Of a stretch of 64,000 nt of DNA, positions 15,697 through 26,077 are shown piece after piece. Below the pieces are notes generated by a model that worked only from the letters and a program-made list of their open reading frames with translations, was not told where the DNA came from and made no database searches. The translations under genes and the position numbers were made by a program. Each line of letters begins with the position of its first letter. The stretch's first letter is position 1. The DNA lies in NCBI GenBank assembly GCA_963766505.1, contig CAVYAL010000005.1:806001-870000 (forward strand), given 5' to 3'. This stretch comes from DATIRA01 sp963766505. Its GTDB lineage: Bacteria > Pseudomonadota > Gammaproteobacteria > Steroidobacterales > Steroidobacteraceae.

Positions 15697-15785
15697 GCTC
15701 CGCCACCCGCGGCTGCGACACTCCGCGCCGGTTGCGGTATCGTCGCTCGGCAGGAGGGGCCGGCCGCAGGCACGGCGAATCGAAC

Positions 15786-16538
15786 ATGCAGGACGTGCGG
15801 GACCAGTCCATGGCCGGGCGCTGTGCGCTCGTCACCGGAGGCGCGCAGCGCCTCGGCGCCGCGATCGTGCGCGAGCTTCACGCGGCCGGCGCCAGCGTCG
15901 TCGTGCACTACCGCAGCTCCTCGGCCGAGGCCGAGGCGCTGGTCGGTGAGCTTTGCGGACTGCGGGCCGGGTCTGCGCTCGCGGTCGCGGCCGATCTCGG
16001 CGACCTCGAGCGCTTGCCGTTGCTGGTCGAGTCGGCGCTCGAGCGATATGGCCGGCTCGACGTGCTGGTCAACAACGCCTCGAGCTTCTATCCGACGCCG
16101 ATCGGCTCGATCACGGCGGCCCAGTGGGACGACCTCATGGGCAGCAACCTGAAGGCGCCGCTGTTCCTGTCGCAGGCGGCGGCGCCCGCCTTGCGTGATG
16201 CGAGCGGCTGCATCGTCAACATGGTGGACATTCACGGCCAGCGACCCCTCAGGAATCACGCGGTCTACTGCGCAGCGAAGGCCGGGCTGATCATGCTGAC
16301 CCGCTCGCTGGCCCGCGAACTCGCCCCGGAGGTGCGCGTGAACGGCATTGCGCCGGGGCCGGTGCTCTGGCCGAAAGGGGGCATGGACGACGAACTGCGG
16401 CAGGAGATCATCGGCAAGACCGCGCTCAAGCGCCCCGGCTCGCCGCGGGACGTCGCGCGCACCGCGCTGTTCCTGGCGTCCGATGCACCCTACGTGACGG
16501 GGCAGGTGATCGCCGTGGACGGCGGTCGCAGCATCTGA
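15786..16538 (+). CDS. Pteridine reductase-type SDR (FolM-like)
   Basis: A 250-residue classical short-chain dehydrogenase. The cofactor loop is TGGAQRLGAAI, NNAS sits in LVNNASSFYPTPIG, and the active site is Y-C-A-A-K. The TGGAQR(I/L)G variant and FYPTP segment are typical of pteridine reductases, which reduce dihydropterins or dihydrofolate with NADPH. The position directly beside folK and folB, on the opposite strand and convergent, supports a folate/pterin role. The start is uncertain: ATG 15786 or ATG 15810 (MAGRCALVTGG), neither with a strong ribosome-binding site. Confidence 0.85.
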   Translation: MQDVRDQSMAGRCALVTGGAQRLGAAIVRELHAAGASVVVHYRSSSAEAEALVGELCGLRAGSALAVAADLGDLERLPLLVESALERYGRLDVLVNNASSFYPTPIGSITAAQWDDLMGSNLKAPLFLSQAAAPALRDASGCIVNMVDIHGQRPLRNHAVYCAAKAGLIMLTRSLARELAPEVRVNGIAPGPVLWPKGGMDDELRQEIIGKTALKRPGSPRDVARTALFLASDAPYVTGQVIAVDGGRSI

Positions 16539-16573
16539 GGCCGTGCCGGCGGGCCCGACCCCGGGCTGCTGCC

Positions 16574-17077
16574 TCAGGTCGCAGCATCGGTACCCGGCCA
16601 GCCGAGATCTACCGGCTGCATCGGGTGCGCTGCGCGGTCGAAAGCCGCCCAGAGCTCGGCCATCGGCACGCCCAGCGTCGGATGACGCAGCCCGGGGGCG
16701 AGTTCGGCCAGCGGGCGCAGCATGTAGGCCCGCCGCAGCAGGTCCGGCCGCGGCAGCAGCAGGCCGGGCTCGTCGCTGACCCGGTCACCGTAGAGCAGGA
16801 TGTCGAGGTCCATCGAGCGGGGCGCCCATTTCGGTGCATCGCGCGCCCGTCCGCAGCGGGACTCCACCTGCTGCAGACTGGCCTGGACCGCCCGGGGGTC
16901 GAGATCCGTGTCGAAACCGACCACCAGGTTGACGAAGTCCTCGCCCTCGAATCCCACCGCCCGGTTCCGGTAGGCGGGCGAGCATTGCAGTCCGGGGAAC
17001 GCCGCCGCGAGCGCATCGAGTGCGAGGCGAAGGTTGCTGAGCGGCTCGACGTTGCTGCCGGCCGCGACGTAGACCAT
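16574..17077 (-). CDS. folK: 2-amino-4-hydroxy-6-hydroxymethyldihydropteridine diphosphokinase
   Basis: The 167-residue HPPK transfers pyrophosphate from ATP to 6-hydroxymethyl-dihydropterin in folate synthesis. Visible are YVAAGSNVEP at the start, SPAYRNRAVG, and the metal-binding region APRSMDLDILLYG with the two aspartates. The ATG at 17077 comes two bases after the folB stop, so the genes are tightly coupled. A TTG six bases earlier is the other possible start. Confidence 0.93.
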   Translation of the reverse strand: MVYVAAGSNVEPLSNLRLALDALAAAFPGLQCSPAYRNRAVGFEGEDFVNLVVGFDTDLDPRAVQASLQQVESRCGRARDAPKWAPRSMDLDILLYGDRVSDEPGLLLPRPDLLRRAYMLRPLAELAPGLRHPTLGVPMAELWAAFDRAAHPMQPVDLGWPGTDAAT

Positions 17078-17079
17078 GG

Positions 17080-17460
17080 TCAAGCGGCACCCTCGCCTGC
17101 CGGGTAGTCCTCGCGGCGCCTCTCGATCTGTATGCCGACGTCGCGCGATCCGCGGATCGCGCCCTGCTTGTTCAGGCGCACCCGCACCCAGGCGACGCCG
17201 AACTCCGTGACGATCACGCGCGCGATCCGCTCCGTCAGCGTCTCGACCAGCTGGAACTCGGAGTCCCCGACGAACTGCAGGATCCGCTTCGCGACGCGCT
17301 TGTAGTCGAGCGTATCCTCGATCGCGTCGCTTGCGGCCGCGCGGCGGATGTCAGCCGCCATCTCGAGGTCGATCACGACCTTCTGCTTGACGCGACGTTC
17401 CCACTCCCAGATGCCGATGATGCAGTCGGTCGTCAGGCCGGCCAGGAAAATCGTGTCCAT
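17080..17460 (-). CDS. folB: Dihydroneopterin aldolase
   Basis: This 126-residue enzyme cleaves dihydroneopterin to 6-hydroxymethyl-dihydropterin, the substrate of FolK downstream. The start DTIFLAGLTTDCIIGIWEWERR is the typical FolB N terminus, VKQKVVIDLEMAADIRRAAASD follows, and ETLTERIARVIV contains the conserved glutamate; NKQGAIRGSRDVG closes the fold. It lies 13 bases downstream of tsaD. In many relatives plsY sits between tsaD and folB; here it does not. Confidence 0.93.
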   Translation of the reverse strand: MDTIFLAGLTTDCIIGIWEWERRVKQKVVIDLEMAADIRRAAASDAIEDTLDYKRVAKRILQFVGDSEFQLVETLTERIARVIVTEFGVAWVRVRLNKQGAIRGSRDVGIQIERRREDYPAGEGAA

Positions 17461-17473
17461 GCCGCGGTCCAGC

Positions 17474-18511
17474 TCAGGCGCCTGCGGCCACGGCGGGCGG
17501 CACGAGCTCGGTCATCGGCCAGCGGGCGCGGGCGCGGATCGTGAGTTCGTCGCGCTCGCCGCCGGCGAGGCGCAGGTAGCCGAGCAGTGCAATCATCGCG
17601 GCATTGTCCGTGCAGAATTCGCTGCGAGGGTATACCACACGCACGCCGAGCCGCTCGCCCATGGCCAGCATCCGCATCCGCAGCCGGTGGTTGGCACCGA
17701 CGCCACCTGCGACGACCAGCGTGCCCGTCCCGGTCAGCTCGATCGCACGCTGCGCCTTGATCAGCAGTGTATCCACGACAGCTTCCTCGAACTCCCGGGC
17801 TGCGTCCGCCCGGGTCTCGGGGTCGAGATCGCGGCCCCGCAATGCCACGACCACGGCCGTCTTCAGGCCGCTGAAGCTGAAGTCGAGGCCCGGACGCTCG
17901 GTGAGAGGCCGCGGGAAGCGGAACCGGCCCGGGCGCCCCTGCTCGGCCAGCGCCGCGAGGCGCGGGCCGCCGGGGTACCCGAGGCCGAGCAGCTTGGCGG
18001 TCTTGTCGAAGGCCTCGCCGGCCGCATCGTCCAGCGAGCTGCCCAGGATCTCGTAGCGGCCGAGGCCCTCGACCCGGGCCAGCAGCGTATGCCCCCCGGA
18101 GACGAGCAGCGCCACGAAGGGGAACCGCGGCGGGTCGTCCTCGAGCAGCGGCGCGAGCAGATGGCCCTCCATGTGGTGCACGCCGACACAGGGCACGCCC
18201 CAGGCATAGGCGAGCGACCGGGCGACCGAGGCGCCCACCAGCAGCGCCCCGACCAGGCCCGGGCCACTGGTGTAGGCCACGCCGTCGACGGCATGCCGGG
18301 CGTCTGCGGTCCCGAGGACCCGCTCGAGCAGCGGGGCGAGCTTGCGCAAGTGGTCCCGTGAGGCCAGCTCCGGCACGACCCCGCCGTAACCGGCATGGAG
18401 CGCGACCTGGCTGTAGACCTCGTGAGCCAGCAGGCCTGCCCCGCCCGGCCCGCCCTCGTAGACCGCCGCGGCGGTCTCGTCGCAGGAGGTTTCGAGGCCG
18501 AGAATCTTCAT
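17474..18511 (-). CDS. tsaD: tRNA N6-threonylcarbamoyladenosine transferase subunit TsaD
   Basis: The 345-residue ASKHA-fold metalloenzyme transfers threonylcarbamoyl to A37 of ANN-decoding tRNAs, with TsaB and TsaE. Key marks are ILGLETSCDETAAAVY at the start, the metal-binding HHMEGHLLAPLLE (two His), LVSGGHT and FSFSGLKTAV. ATG 18511 is chosen since TsaD proteins begin with MxxLGIETSCDE; the frame is open 15 bases further. It is divergent from rpsU. The neighbouring tRNA-Ile(CAU), 9 kb away, would be among its substrates. Confidence 0.95.
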   Translation of the reverse strand: MKILGLETSCDETAAAVYEGGPGGAGLLAHEVYSQVALHAGYGGVVPELASRDHLRKLAPLLERVLGTADARHAVDGVAYTSGPGLVGALLVGASVARSLAYAWGVPCVGVHHMEGHLLAPLLEDDPPRFPFVALLVSGGHTLLARVEGLGRYEILGSSLDDAAGEAFDKTAKLLGLGYPGGPRLAALAEQGRPGRFRFPRPLTERPGLDFSFSGLKTAVVVALRGRDLDPETRADAAREFEEAVVDTLLIKAQRAIELTGTGTLVVAGGVGANHRLRMRMLAMGERLGVRVVYPRSEFCTDNAAMIALLGYLRLAGGERDELTIRARARWPMTELVPPAVAAGA

Positions 18512-18514
18512 TCT

Positions 18515-18543
18515 TTGCAATTCCATGCCCCGATCCTTAGAAT
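18515..18543 (+). promoter_or_regulatory. Sigma-70 promoter of rpsU and the macromolecular-synthesis cluster
   Basis: TTGCAA (18515-18520), 17-base spacer, TAGAAT (18538-18543). It overlaps the start of the divergent tsaD gene. The leader (about 70 bases) holds a small hairpin CCGGG / CCCGG with a T-rich loop at 18545-18561. Confidence 0.7.
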
Positions 18544-18620
18544 TCCGGGTCTTTTTCCCGGACAGCTCCGGCGGCGATCCGCCCGGACTGCCCTGCCACG
18601 ATCAATCCGACGAGGTTTCG

Positions 18621-18839
18621 ATGCCCAGCGTTCGCGTTCGAGAGAACGAATATTTCGATGCCGCACTGCGCCGCTTCAAGCGCGCCTGCGAAAAAGCCGG
18701 CGTACTCACGGAGCTTCGGCGCCGAGAATTCTACGAGAAGCCCACCCAGGAGCGGAAACGCAAGAAGGCGGCCGCCGTCAAGCGGCACCAGAAGCGCAGC
18801 AACCGCGACTTCTCCGCGCCCCGGGCGCGCAGCTACTGA
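18621..18839 (+). CDS. rpsU: 30S ribosomal protein S21
   Basis: The 72-residue basic protein is S21 of the small ribosomal subunit, needed for efficient initiation. PSVRVRENEYFDAALRRFKR and EFYEKPTQERKRKKAAAVKRH are the conserved blocks. GAGG at 18612-18615 precedes ATG 18621; the frame is open upstream but homologues start here. It heads the rpsU-yqeY-dnaG-rpoD cluster, the classical macromolecular-synthesis operon. Confidence 0.95.
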   Translation: MPSVRVRENEYFDAALRRFKRACEKAGVLTELRRREFYEKPTQERKRKKAAAVKRHQKRSNRDFSAPRARSY

Positions 18840-18851
18840 TCCGGGGTCCCC

Positions 18852-19298
18852 GTGACGCTCAAGGAGCGTATCAACGAGGACATGAAAGCCGCCATGCGGG
18901 CCTCCGACAAGGAGCGCCTCTCGACCATCCGCATGGCGCAGGCTGCGATCAAGCAGCGCGAGGTGGACGAACGAACCACTCTCGACGATGCGCAGGTGAT
19001 CGCTGTCATCGAGAAGATGGTCAAGCAGCGCCGGGAATCGATCGCCCAGTTCGAGCAGGGCGGGCGACCCGATCTCGCGGCCAAAGAAGCCAGCGAGATC
19101 GAGCTGCTGCAGGGTTATATGCCCACGCCGCTCTCGGAGGCTGAGCTCGACTCGGTCATCGAGGAGGCGATCGCGGCCTCCGGGGCGAGCAGCATCAAGG
19201 ACATGGGCAAGGTCATGGCGGCCGTGAAGGCGAAAGCCGCCGGACGGGCCGACATGGGCGCGGTCAGCGCGCGCATCAAGGCAATCCTCGGCGCCTGA
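18852..19298 (+). CDS. GatB/YqeY domain protein
   Basis: A 148-residue helical protein of the YqeY family, related to the tail of the GatB amidotransferase subunit. LKERINEDMKAAMRASDKERLSTIRMAQAAIKQ spread over the first 45 residues and DMGKVMAAVKAKAAGRADMGAVS near the end are typical. The exact function is unknown; a link to aminoacyl-tRNA metabolism is often suggested. The start is GTG at 18852, 12 bases after rpsU. Its place between rpsU and dnaG is known in many gammaproteobacteria. Confidence 0.92.
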   Translation: MTLKERINEDMKAAMRASDKERLSTIRMAQAAIKQREVDERTTLDDAQVIAVIEKMVKQRRESIAQFEQGGRPDLAAKEASEIELLQGYMPTPLSEAELDSVIEEAIAASGASSIKDMGKVMAAVKAKAAGRADMGAVSARIKAILGA

Positions 19299-19406
19299 GC
19301 CTGCGCCCCCGATACCCTGCGGCCTCCCCGCCCGGCTCTCGTCCCGGGCCACGATTGAACTCGCTGATCGATTGCAGCCCGACCGCTTGCGGGCCCGCGG
19401 CGCCGA

Positions 19407-19467
19407 CCCCACTATCCCCTAACCCCTATCCCCTAATCCCTATCCCTAACCCCTGTCCCCATCGCCC
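19407..19467 (+). repeat. C-rich heptad repeat (G-quadruplex-prone on the minus strand) before dnaG
   Basis: Nine runs of three or four C occur at 19407, 19416, 19423, 19430, 19438, 19444, 19450, 19457 and 19465, spaced by 6-9 bases (mostly CCCCTAA or CCCCTAT units). The last run touches the dnaG GTG start. The complementary strand has nine G-runs with short A/T loops, enough for one or two intramolecular quadruplexes. No Shine-Dalgarno sequence fits in front of dnaG. Confidence 0.85.
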
Positions 19468-21285
19468 GTGGCCGGCCGAATTCCACAGCATTTCATCGAC
19501 GAGCTGATCGCCCGCACGGACATCGTCGAGCTGATCGGCAGCCGCGTGCAGATGAAGCGTGCAGGGCGCGAATACAAGGCCTGCTGCCCTTTCCACGACG
19601 AGAAGACGCCGTCCTTCACCGTGAGCCCCGACAAGCAGTTCTACCACTGCTTCGGCTGCGGCGCGCACGGGACGGCGCTCGGTTTCATCATGGAATACGA
19701 CCATCTCGGTTTCATCGAGGCGGTTGAGGACCTCGCCTCGCGGGCCGGCCTCGACGTGCCCAGGGAAGGCGGAACGGGCGCCGCGCCCCAGCCCAACGAC
19801 GAGCTCTACGCGGCGCTGGAACGTGCGTCGCTGTACTTCCGCCAGTGCCTGAGCGGCGAGCCGCGCGCACGGGCTTACCTGGACCGTCGCGGCCTCGGGG
19901 GCGAGGCTGCGCAGCAGTTCGCAATAGGCTACGCACCGGCTGGCTGGGATGGACTGCTGCAGCGACTGGGAAGCACGGCGGAGGAGCGACAGGTGCTGCA
20001 ACGTGCCGGGCTGATCGTCGAGCGCCAGGGCGACTCGAACCGCGCCCGGGAAGATGCCGGCTTCTACGACCGTTTTCGCGACCGCATCATGTTCCCGATC
20101 CGCGACGTGCGCGGCCGGGCGATCGGATTCGGCGGTCGCGTGCTCGACTCCGGCGAGCCGAAGTACCTGAACTCGCCGGAAACGGAGCTGTTCCACAAGG
20201 GGCGCGAACTCTACGGATTGTTCGAGGCCCGCCAGGCGACCCGCAAGCTCGAGCGCATCGTGGTCGTCGAGGGCTACATGGACGTCGTGAGCCTCCACCA
20301 GGCCGGCATCACCTACGCGGTCGCGACGCTGGGAACCGCGACGACGCCGGAGCACCTGCAGCGGGTTTTTCGGCTGGTTGGCGAGGTGGTGTTCTGCTTC
20401 GACGGCGATCGTGCCGGCCGGGCGGCCGCCTGGCGCGCGCTCGAGAACGCCGTAGGGGAACTCAAGCAGGGCCGGCAGGTTCGCTTCCTGTTCCTGCCGG
20501 ACGGCGAGGACCCGGACAGCCTGGTCCGCGCCGAGGGACGCGAGGCATTCGAGGGCCGCATCGCGCAGGCGATGCCGTTGTCGCAGTACCTGATACAGGA
20601 ACTCGGCTCCCGCAGCGACACGGGCAGCGTCGACGGCCGGGCGAGACTCGTCGAGCTGGCCCGACCGCTGCTGGCGCGGATCCCGTCGGACGTGTACCGG
20701 GAGTTGCTGGTCTCGGAGCTGGCCGACGTCGTCGGCATTTCGGGCCCTCGGCTGCTCGAGCTGCTCAGCGCGGCAGGCAGCACGGGTGAAACGGACCGCC
20801 CGGCCGCGCCGCGGCCGGTCCGGTCACGCGGCCCCGCGGCGCCGTTCGGACGCGGCAACCTCGTCCGCCAGGCAATCACGCTGCTGGTGCACTACCCGTC
20901 GGCCGCCGCCACGCTGCAGCAGAAGCCGGCGATCGAGGGCATCGAGCGCCCGGGAATACCGCTGCTGGCGGAGCTTCTGCACCAGCTGCGCGAAGACCCG
21001 GCGCCGAGCACCGCGGCACTGCTGGAACGCTGGCGTCCTCGCCCGGAGTACGGACCGCTTTCGCGCCTCGCCTCGGCCGAATGCCTGGTATCGGATGCGG
21101 CCGCTGCGGCAAGCGAACTCGCATCGGCGATCGCGCGCCTGATCGAGGAGGAGCAGCCGGCGCAGAGACTCGACTACCTGCTCGGCCAGGCCCGCGACAA
21201 CGCGCTGACGGACCAGGAAAAACAGGAGCTCAAGAATCTGCTGCAGGCGAAGGGCCAATCCGCTCATCGCCAGCCCACGAAGTGA
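19468..21285 (+). CDS. dnaG: DNA primase
   Basis: The 605-residue primase makes RNA primers for replication. It has the CHC2-type zinc finger (CCPFH, then CFGCGAHG, residues about 37-65), the TOPRIM catalytic core (IVVVEGYMDVV at about 265, then FCFDGDRAGRAAA) and a C-terminal DnaB-binding helical domain (about 450-605). Start is GTG 19468: the N terminus AGRIPQHFIDELIARTDIVELI aligns residue for residue with known primases, so this codon is secure. It has no ribosome-binding site because the C-rich repeat fills the upstream region. Confidence 0.96.
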   Translation: MAGRIPQHFIDELIARTDIVELIGSRVQMKRAGREYKACCPFHDEKTPSFTVSPDKQFYHCFGCGAHGTALGFIMEYDHLGFIEAVEDLASRAGLDVPREGGTGAAPQPNDELYAALERASLYFRQCLSGEPRARAYLDRRGLGGEAAQQFAIGYAPAGWDGLLQRLGSTAEERQVLQRAGLIVERQGDSNRAREDAGFYDRFRDRIMFPIRDVRGRAIGFGGRVLDSGEPKYLNSPETELFHKGRELYGLFEARQATRKLERIVVVEGYMDVVSLHQAGITYAVATLGTATTPEHLQRVFRLVGEVVFCFDGDRAGRAAAWRALENAVGELKQGRQVRFLFLPDGEDPDSLVRAEGREAFEGRIAQAMPLSQYLIQELGSRSDTGSVDGRARLVELARPLLARIPSDVYRELLVSELADVVGISGPRLLELLSAAGSTGETDRPAAPRPVRSRGPAAPFGRGNLVRQAITLLVHYPSAAATLQQKPAIEGIERPGIPLLAELLHQLREDPAPSTAALLERWRPRPEYGPLSRLASAECLVSDAAAAASELASAIARLIEEEQPAQRLDYLLGQARDNALTDQEKQELKNLLQAKGQSAHRQPTK

Positions 21286-21306
21286 CAGCGGCAGGTAGAC
21301 CGGAAA

Positions 21307-21315
21307 TGGTATACT
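21307..21315 (+). promoter_or_regulatory. Extended -10 promoter between dnaG and rpoD
   Basis: TGGTATACT, a TG-N extended -10 with TATACT, lies about 40 bases before the rpoD start. No -35 match at the right distance is seen. It would give rpoD an internal promoter in addition to read-through from rpsU. Confidence 0.55.
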
Positions 21316-21355
21316 TCCGCTCTTTTTCGCACCCTTTTTCCCCGAGGCGCCCATC

Positions 21356-23680
<2,325 letters not shown>

Positions 23681-23710
23681 GCTCCGGCGTGAACCGACCT
23701 CGATCGAACA

Positions 23711-23736
23711 GGGCCCCGCAAGGGGCCTCGTTCTTT
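23711..23736 (+). terminator. Rho-independent terminator of the rpoD cluster
   Basis: GGCCCC (23712-23717), GCAA tetraloop, GGGGCC (23722-23727), followed by TCGTTCTTT. It lies 31 bases after the rpoD stop. Confidence 0.8.
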
Positions 23737-23832
23737 CCGGCTTCGGCCAGGCGCGGATTATTGTTCCAGTGAGATCATTGGAGGGTCCTCAGCTTCCCGG
23801 GAGGGCCCCGCTGGCCCGGGCCGTGATCCTCG

Positions 23833-23870
23833 TTGACAGCCGACCATATTTCGATAATTCTGGAAATATG
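23833..23870 (+). promoter_or_regulatory. arsR promoter and ArsR operator overlapping the start codon
   Basis: A perfect -35 TTGACA (23833-23838) is followed by an AT-rich -10 region (GATAATTC, 23853-23860, spacing 14-16). A perfect inverted repeat CATATTTC (23845-23852) / GAAATATG (23863-23870) with a 10-base centre covers the -10, the likely start site and the ATG itself. This is the expected form of an autoregulatory ArsR site. The message would begin within a few bases of the ATG. Confidence 0.75.
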
Positions 23871-24200
23871 AACACATCACGCGCAGTCCGGTCGCTTGCA
23901 GCGCTGGCCCAGGACAGCCGTCTGGAGATCTTCCGGCTGCTGGTGCAGGCCGGTCCCGAGGGACTGGCGGCGGGCGAGATCGCGGAGCGCCTGGACCTGC
24001 CGGCGAGCACGCTTTCGTTCCACGTCAAGACTCTGCTGCACGCCGGCCTCGTCGAATCGCGGCAGCAGAGCCGCTTCGTCTTTTACTCGGCGAATTTCGA
24101 TGCGATGGACGGACTGATCGCGTTCCTTGGCGAGAACTGCTGCGGCGGACGCTCCTGCGCACCGTCGCCGCGCTTCGCAGCGGGCAGGAAGGCCGTGTGA
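23868..24200 (+). CDS. arsR: ArsR-family metalloregulator of the arsenic operon
   Basis: The 110-residue winged-helix repressor has the recognition region LPASTLSFHVKTLLHAGLVESRQQSRFVFYSA. Arsenite sensing is probably through the C-terminal cysteines ENCCGGRSC (positions about 92-98) rather than the ELCVC site of the E. coli type. This fits ArsR forms with C-terminal paired cysteines. ATG 23868 is part of the operator arm; the frame is open 99 bases upstream but that part covers the promoter. arsC and acr3 follow on the same strand. Confidence 0.88.
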   Translation: MNTSRAVRSLAALAQDSRLEIFRLLVQAGPEGLAAGEIAERLDLPASTLSFHVKTLLHAGLVESRQQSRFVFYSANFDAMDGLIAFLGENCCGGRSCAPSPRFAAGRKAV

Positions 24201-24277
24201 GCATCGCGGCGGATGCCGGCGTCGCATAGCGGCGCGGCCCCGCGATCGCGGTTACAGGTCGGAACCGGAGGCAGTCG

Positions 24278-24778
24278 ATGACTGAGATTGATCGCGTCTA
24301 CAAGGTGCTGTTCCTGTGCACCGGCAACTCCGCGCGCAGCATCCTGGCTGAGGCGCTGCTGAACAACCGTGGAGCGGGCCGGTTCGAGGCGTTCAGCGCA
24401 GGCAGTCACCCGGTCGGCCGGGTCAATCCTCATGCCCTCGCCCTCCTCCAGCAGGCGGGCCTGCGGACGGAGGGGCTGCGCAGCAAGTCCTGGGACGAAT
24501 TTGCGACTCCCGGTGCTCCGGCGCTCGACTTCGTCTTCACGGTCTGCGACAGCGCGGCGAACGAGGTCTGTCCCGTCTGGCCCGGACAGCCGGTGACCGC
24601 CCACTGGGGCCTGCCCGACCCCGCCGGCGTCCAGGGCACGGACGCGGAGCAGGCAAAGGCTTTTCACGATACCTACGTGGCGCTGGACCGGCGGATCGGA
24701 CTGCTGACGAGCCTGCCGATTTCGGGTCTGGACCAGCTGGCTCTCGCACGCCGCGTTGCCGAGATCGGCCGAGCCTGA
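24278..24778 (+). CDS. arsC: Arsenate reductase, low-molecular-weight phosphatase type
   Basis: The 166-residue enzyme reduces arsenate to arsenite. It has the phosphatase-type P-loop CTGNSARS (C-x5-R), the general-acid segment GLPDPAG, and redox cysteine candidates in FVFTVCDSAANEVCPVWPG (thioredoxin- or glutathione-coupled type cannot be decided). It lies between arsR and the arsenite exporter gene with short gaps, so the three probably form one operon. Confidence 0.9.
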   Translation: MTEIDRVYKVLFLCTGNSARSILAEALLNNRGAGRFEAFSAGSHPVGRVNPHALALLQQAGLRTEGLRSKSWDEFATPGAPALDFVFTVCDSAANEVCPVWPGQPVTAHWGLPDPAGVQGTDAEQAKAFHDTYVALDRRIGLLTSLPISGLDQLALARRVAEIGRA

Positions 24779-24816
24779 ACGGCGGCACGACGGGCGCGAC
24801 AGCCAGGCGATCAGCG

Positions 24817-25905
24817 ATGTCCGCACAGTGCGAAATCACGGCGAAGGCCGCCGCAAAAGCACCGATGGGATTCTTCGAGCGCTACCTGACGCTCTGGGTC
24901 TTCGCATGCATCCTGGTCGGGATCGGGCTCGGCCAGCTTTTTCCCGGGCTCTTCCAGGCCGTCGCCCGCCTGGAAGTCGCGAGGGTCAACGTGCCGGTCG
25001 GGCTGCTGATCTGGGTGATGATCATCCCGATGCTCGTCAAGGTGGACTTCGGCGCGCTGCACGAGGTCAGGAACCACGTCCGTGGCATCGGCGTGACGCT
25101 GTTCGTCAACTGGCTGGTCAAGCCCTTCTCGATGGCATTGCTGGCTTGGATCTTCATCCGGCAGCTGTTCGCGCACTGGCTGCCGGCGGAGCAGCTCGAC
25201 AGCTACGTCGCCGGCCTGATCCTGCTCGCCGCGGCACCGTGCACTGCGATGGTCTTCGTCTGGAGCCGGCTGTCGGGCGGCGACCCGATGTTCACGCTGA
25301 CCCAGGTGGCGCTGAACGACGCGATCATGGTCGTGGCGTTCGCACCGATCGTCGGCCTGCTGCTCGGCATTGCCGCGATCACCGTGCCATGGGACACGCT
25401 CATCGCCTCGGTCGGGCTGTACATCGTGATCCCGGTCATCCTGGCACAGCTCTGGCGACGCTCGTTGCTCGCGAGGGGGACGGCGACCTTTGATTCGGCC
25501 ATGGCGAAGATCGGGCCGTGGTCGACCGGCGCACTGCTGCTGACGCTGGTGCTGCTGTTCGCCTTCCAGGGCGAGGCGATTCTGCGGCAGCCGCTGATCA
25601 TCGCGCTGCTCGCGGTGCCGATACTGATACAGGTGCTGTTCAACTCGTCGCTTGCGTACGTACTCAACCGGGCGCTGGGCGAAAAGCACGACGTCGCCTG
25701 TCCGTCCGCGCTGATCGGGGCTTCGAATTTCTTCGAGCTGGCCGTCGCCACTGCGATCAGCCTGTTCGGCTTCCAGTCCGGCGCGGCACTGGCGACGGTC
25801 GTGGGCGTGCTTATCGAAGTGCCCGTGATGCTGCTCGTGGTCCGGGTCGTCAATTCGAGCCGGGACTGGTACGAGCGCGGCCTGGAACGAAACACGCAAA
25901 GCTGA
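24817..25905 (+). CDS. acr3: ACR3-family arsenite efflux transporter
   Basis: This 362-residue inner-membrane protein with about ten hydrophobic segments exports arsenite (As(OH)3/AsO2-). Characteristic are the conserved transport cysteine in LAAAPCTAMVFVWSRLSGGDP and the glutamate in ASNFFELAVATAISLFG. The start MSAQCEITAKAA is short and cytosolic. It is the third gene of the arsR-arsC-acr3 operon, completing reduction and export of arsenate. Confidence 0.93.
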   Translation: MSAQCEITAKAAAKAPMGFFERYLTLWVFACILVGIGLGQLFPGLFQAVARLEVARVNVPVGLLIWVMIIPMLVKVDFGALHEVRNHVRGIGVTLFVNWLVKPFSMALLAWIFIRQLFAHWLPAEQLDSYVAGLILLAAAPCTAMVFVWSRLSGGDPMFTLTQVALNDAIMVVAFAPIVGLLLGIAAITVPWDTLIASVGLYIVIPVILAQLWRRSLLARGTATFDSAMAKIGPWSTGALLLTLVLLFAFQGEAILRQPLIIALLAVPILIQVLFNSSLAYVLNRALGEKHDVACPSALIGASNFFELAVATAISLFGFQSGAALATVVGVLIEVPVMLLVVRVVNSSRDWYERGLERNTQS

Positions 25906-26077
25906 GGCGGGCAGAAATCATTGGCAGCCAGCCGGGTGCCAGGCGGGTCATCCCGGCCGCCGGGCTTGCCAAGCAAGGCCTGTCGGCGGCAGGCTCTGGC
26001 TCGCCCGAGGGCCCGTTTCACGAATCGACCGGCCCTGGAGGGCGGTTTGAGATTCCTGTCCGCAACCGGGAGAGGCC

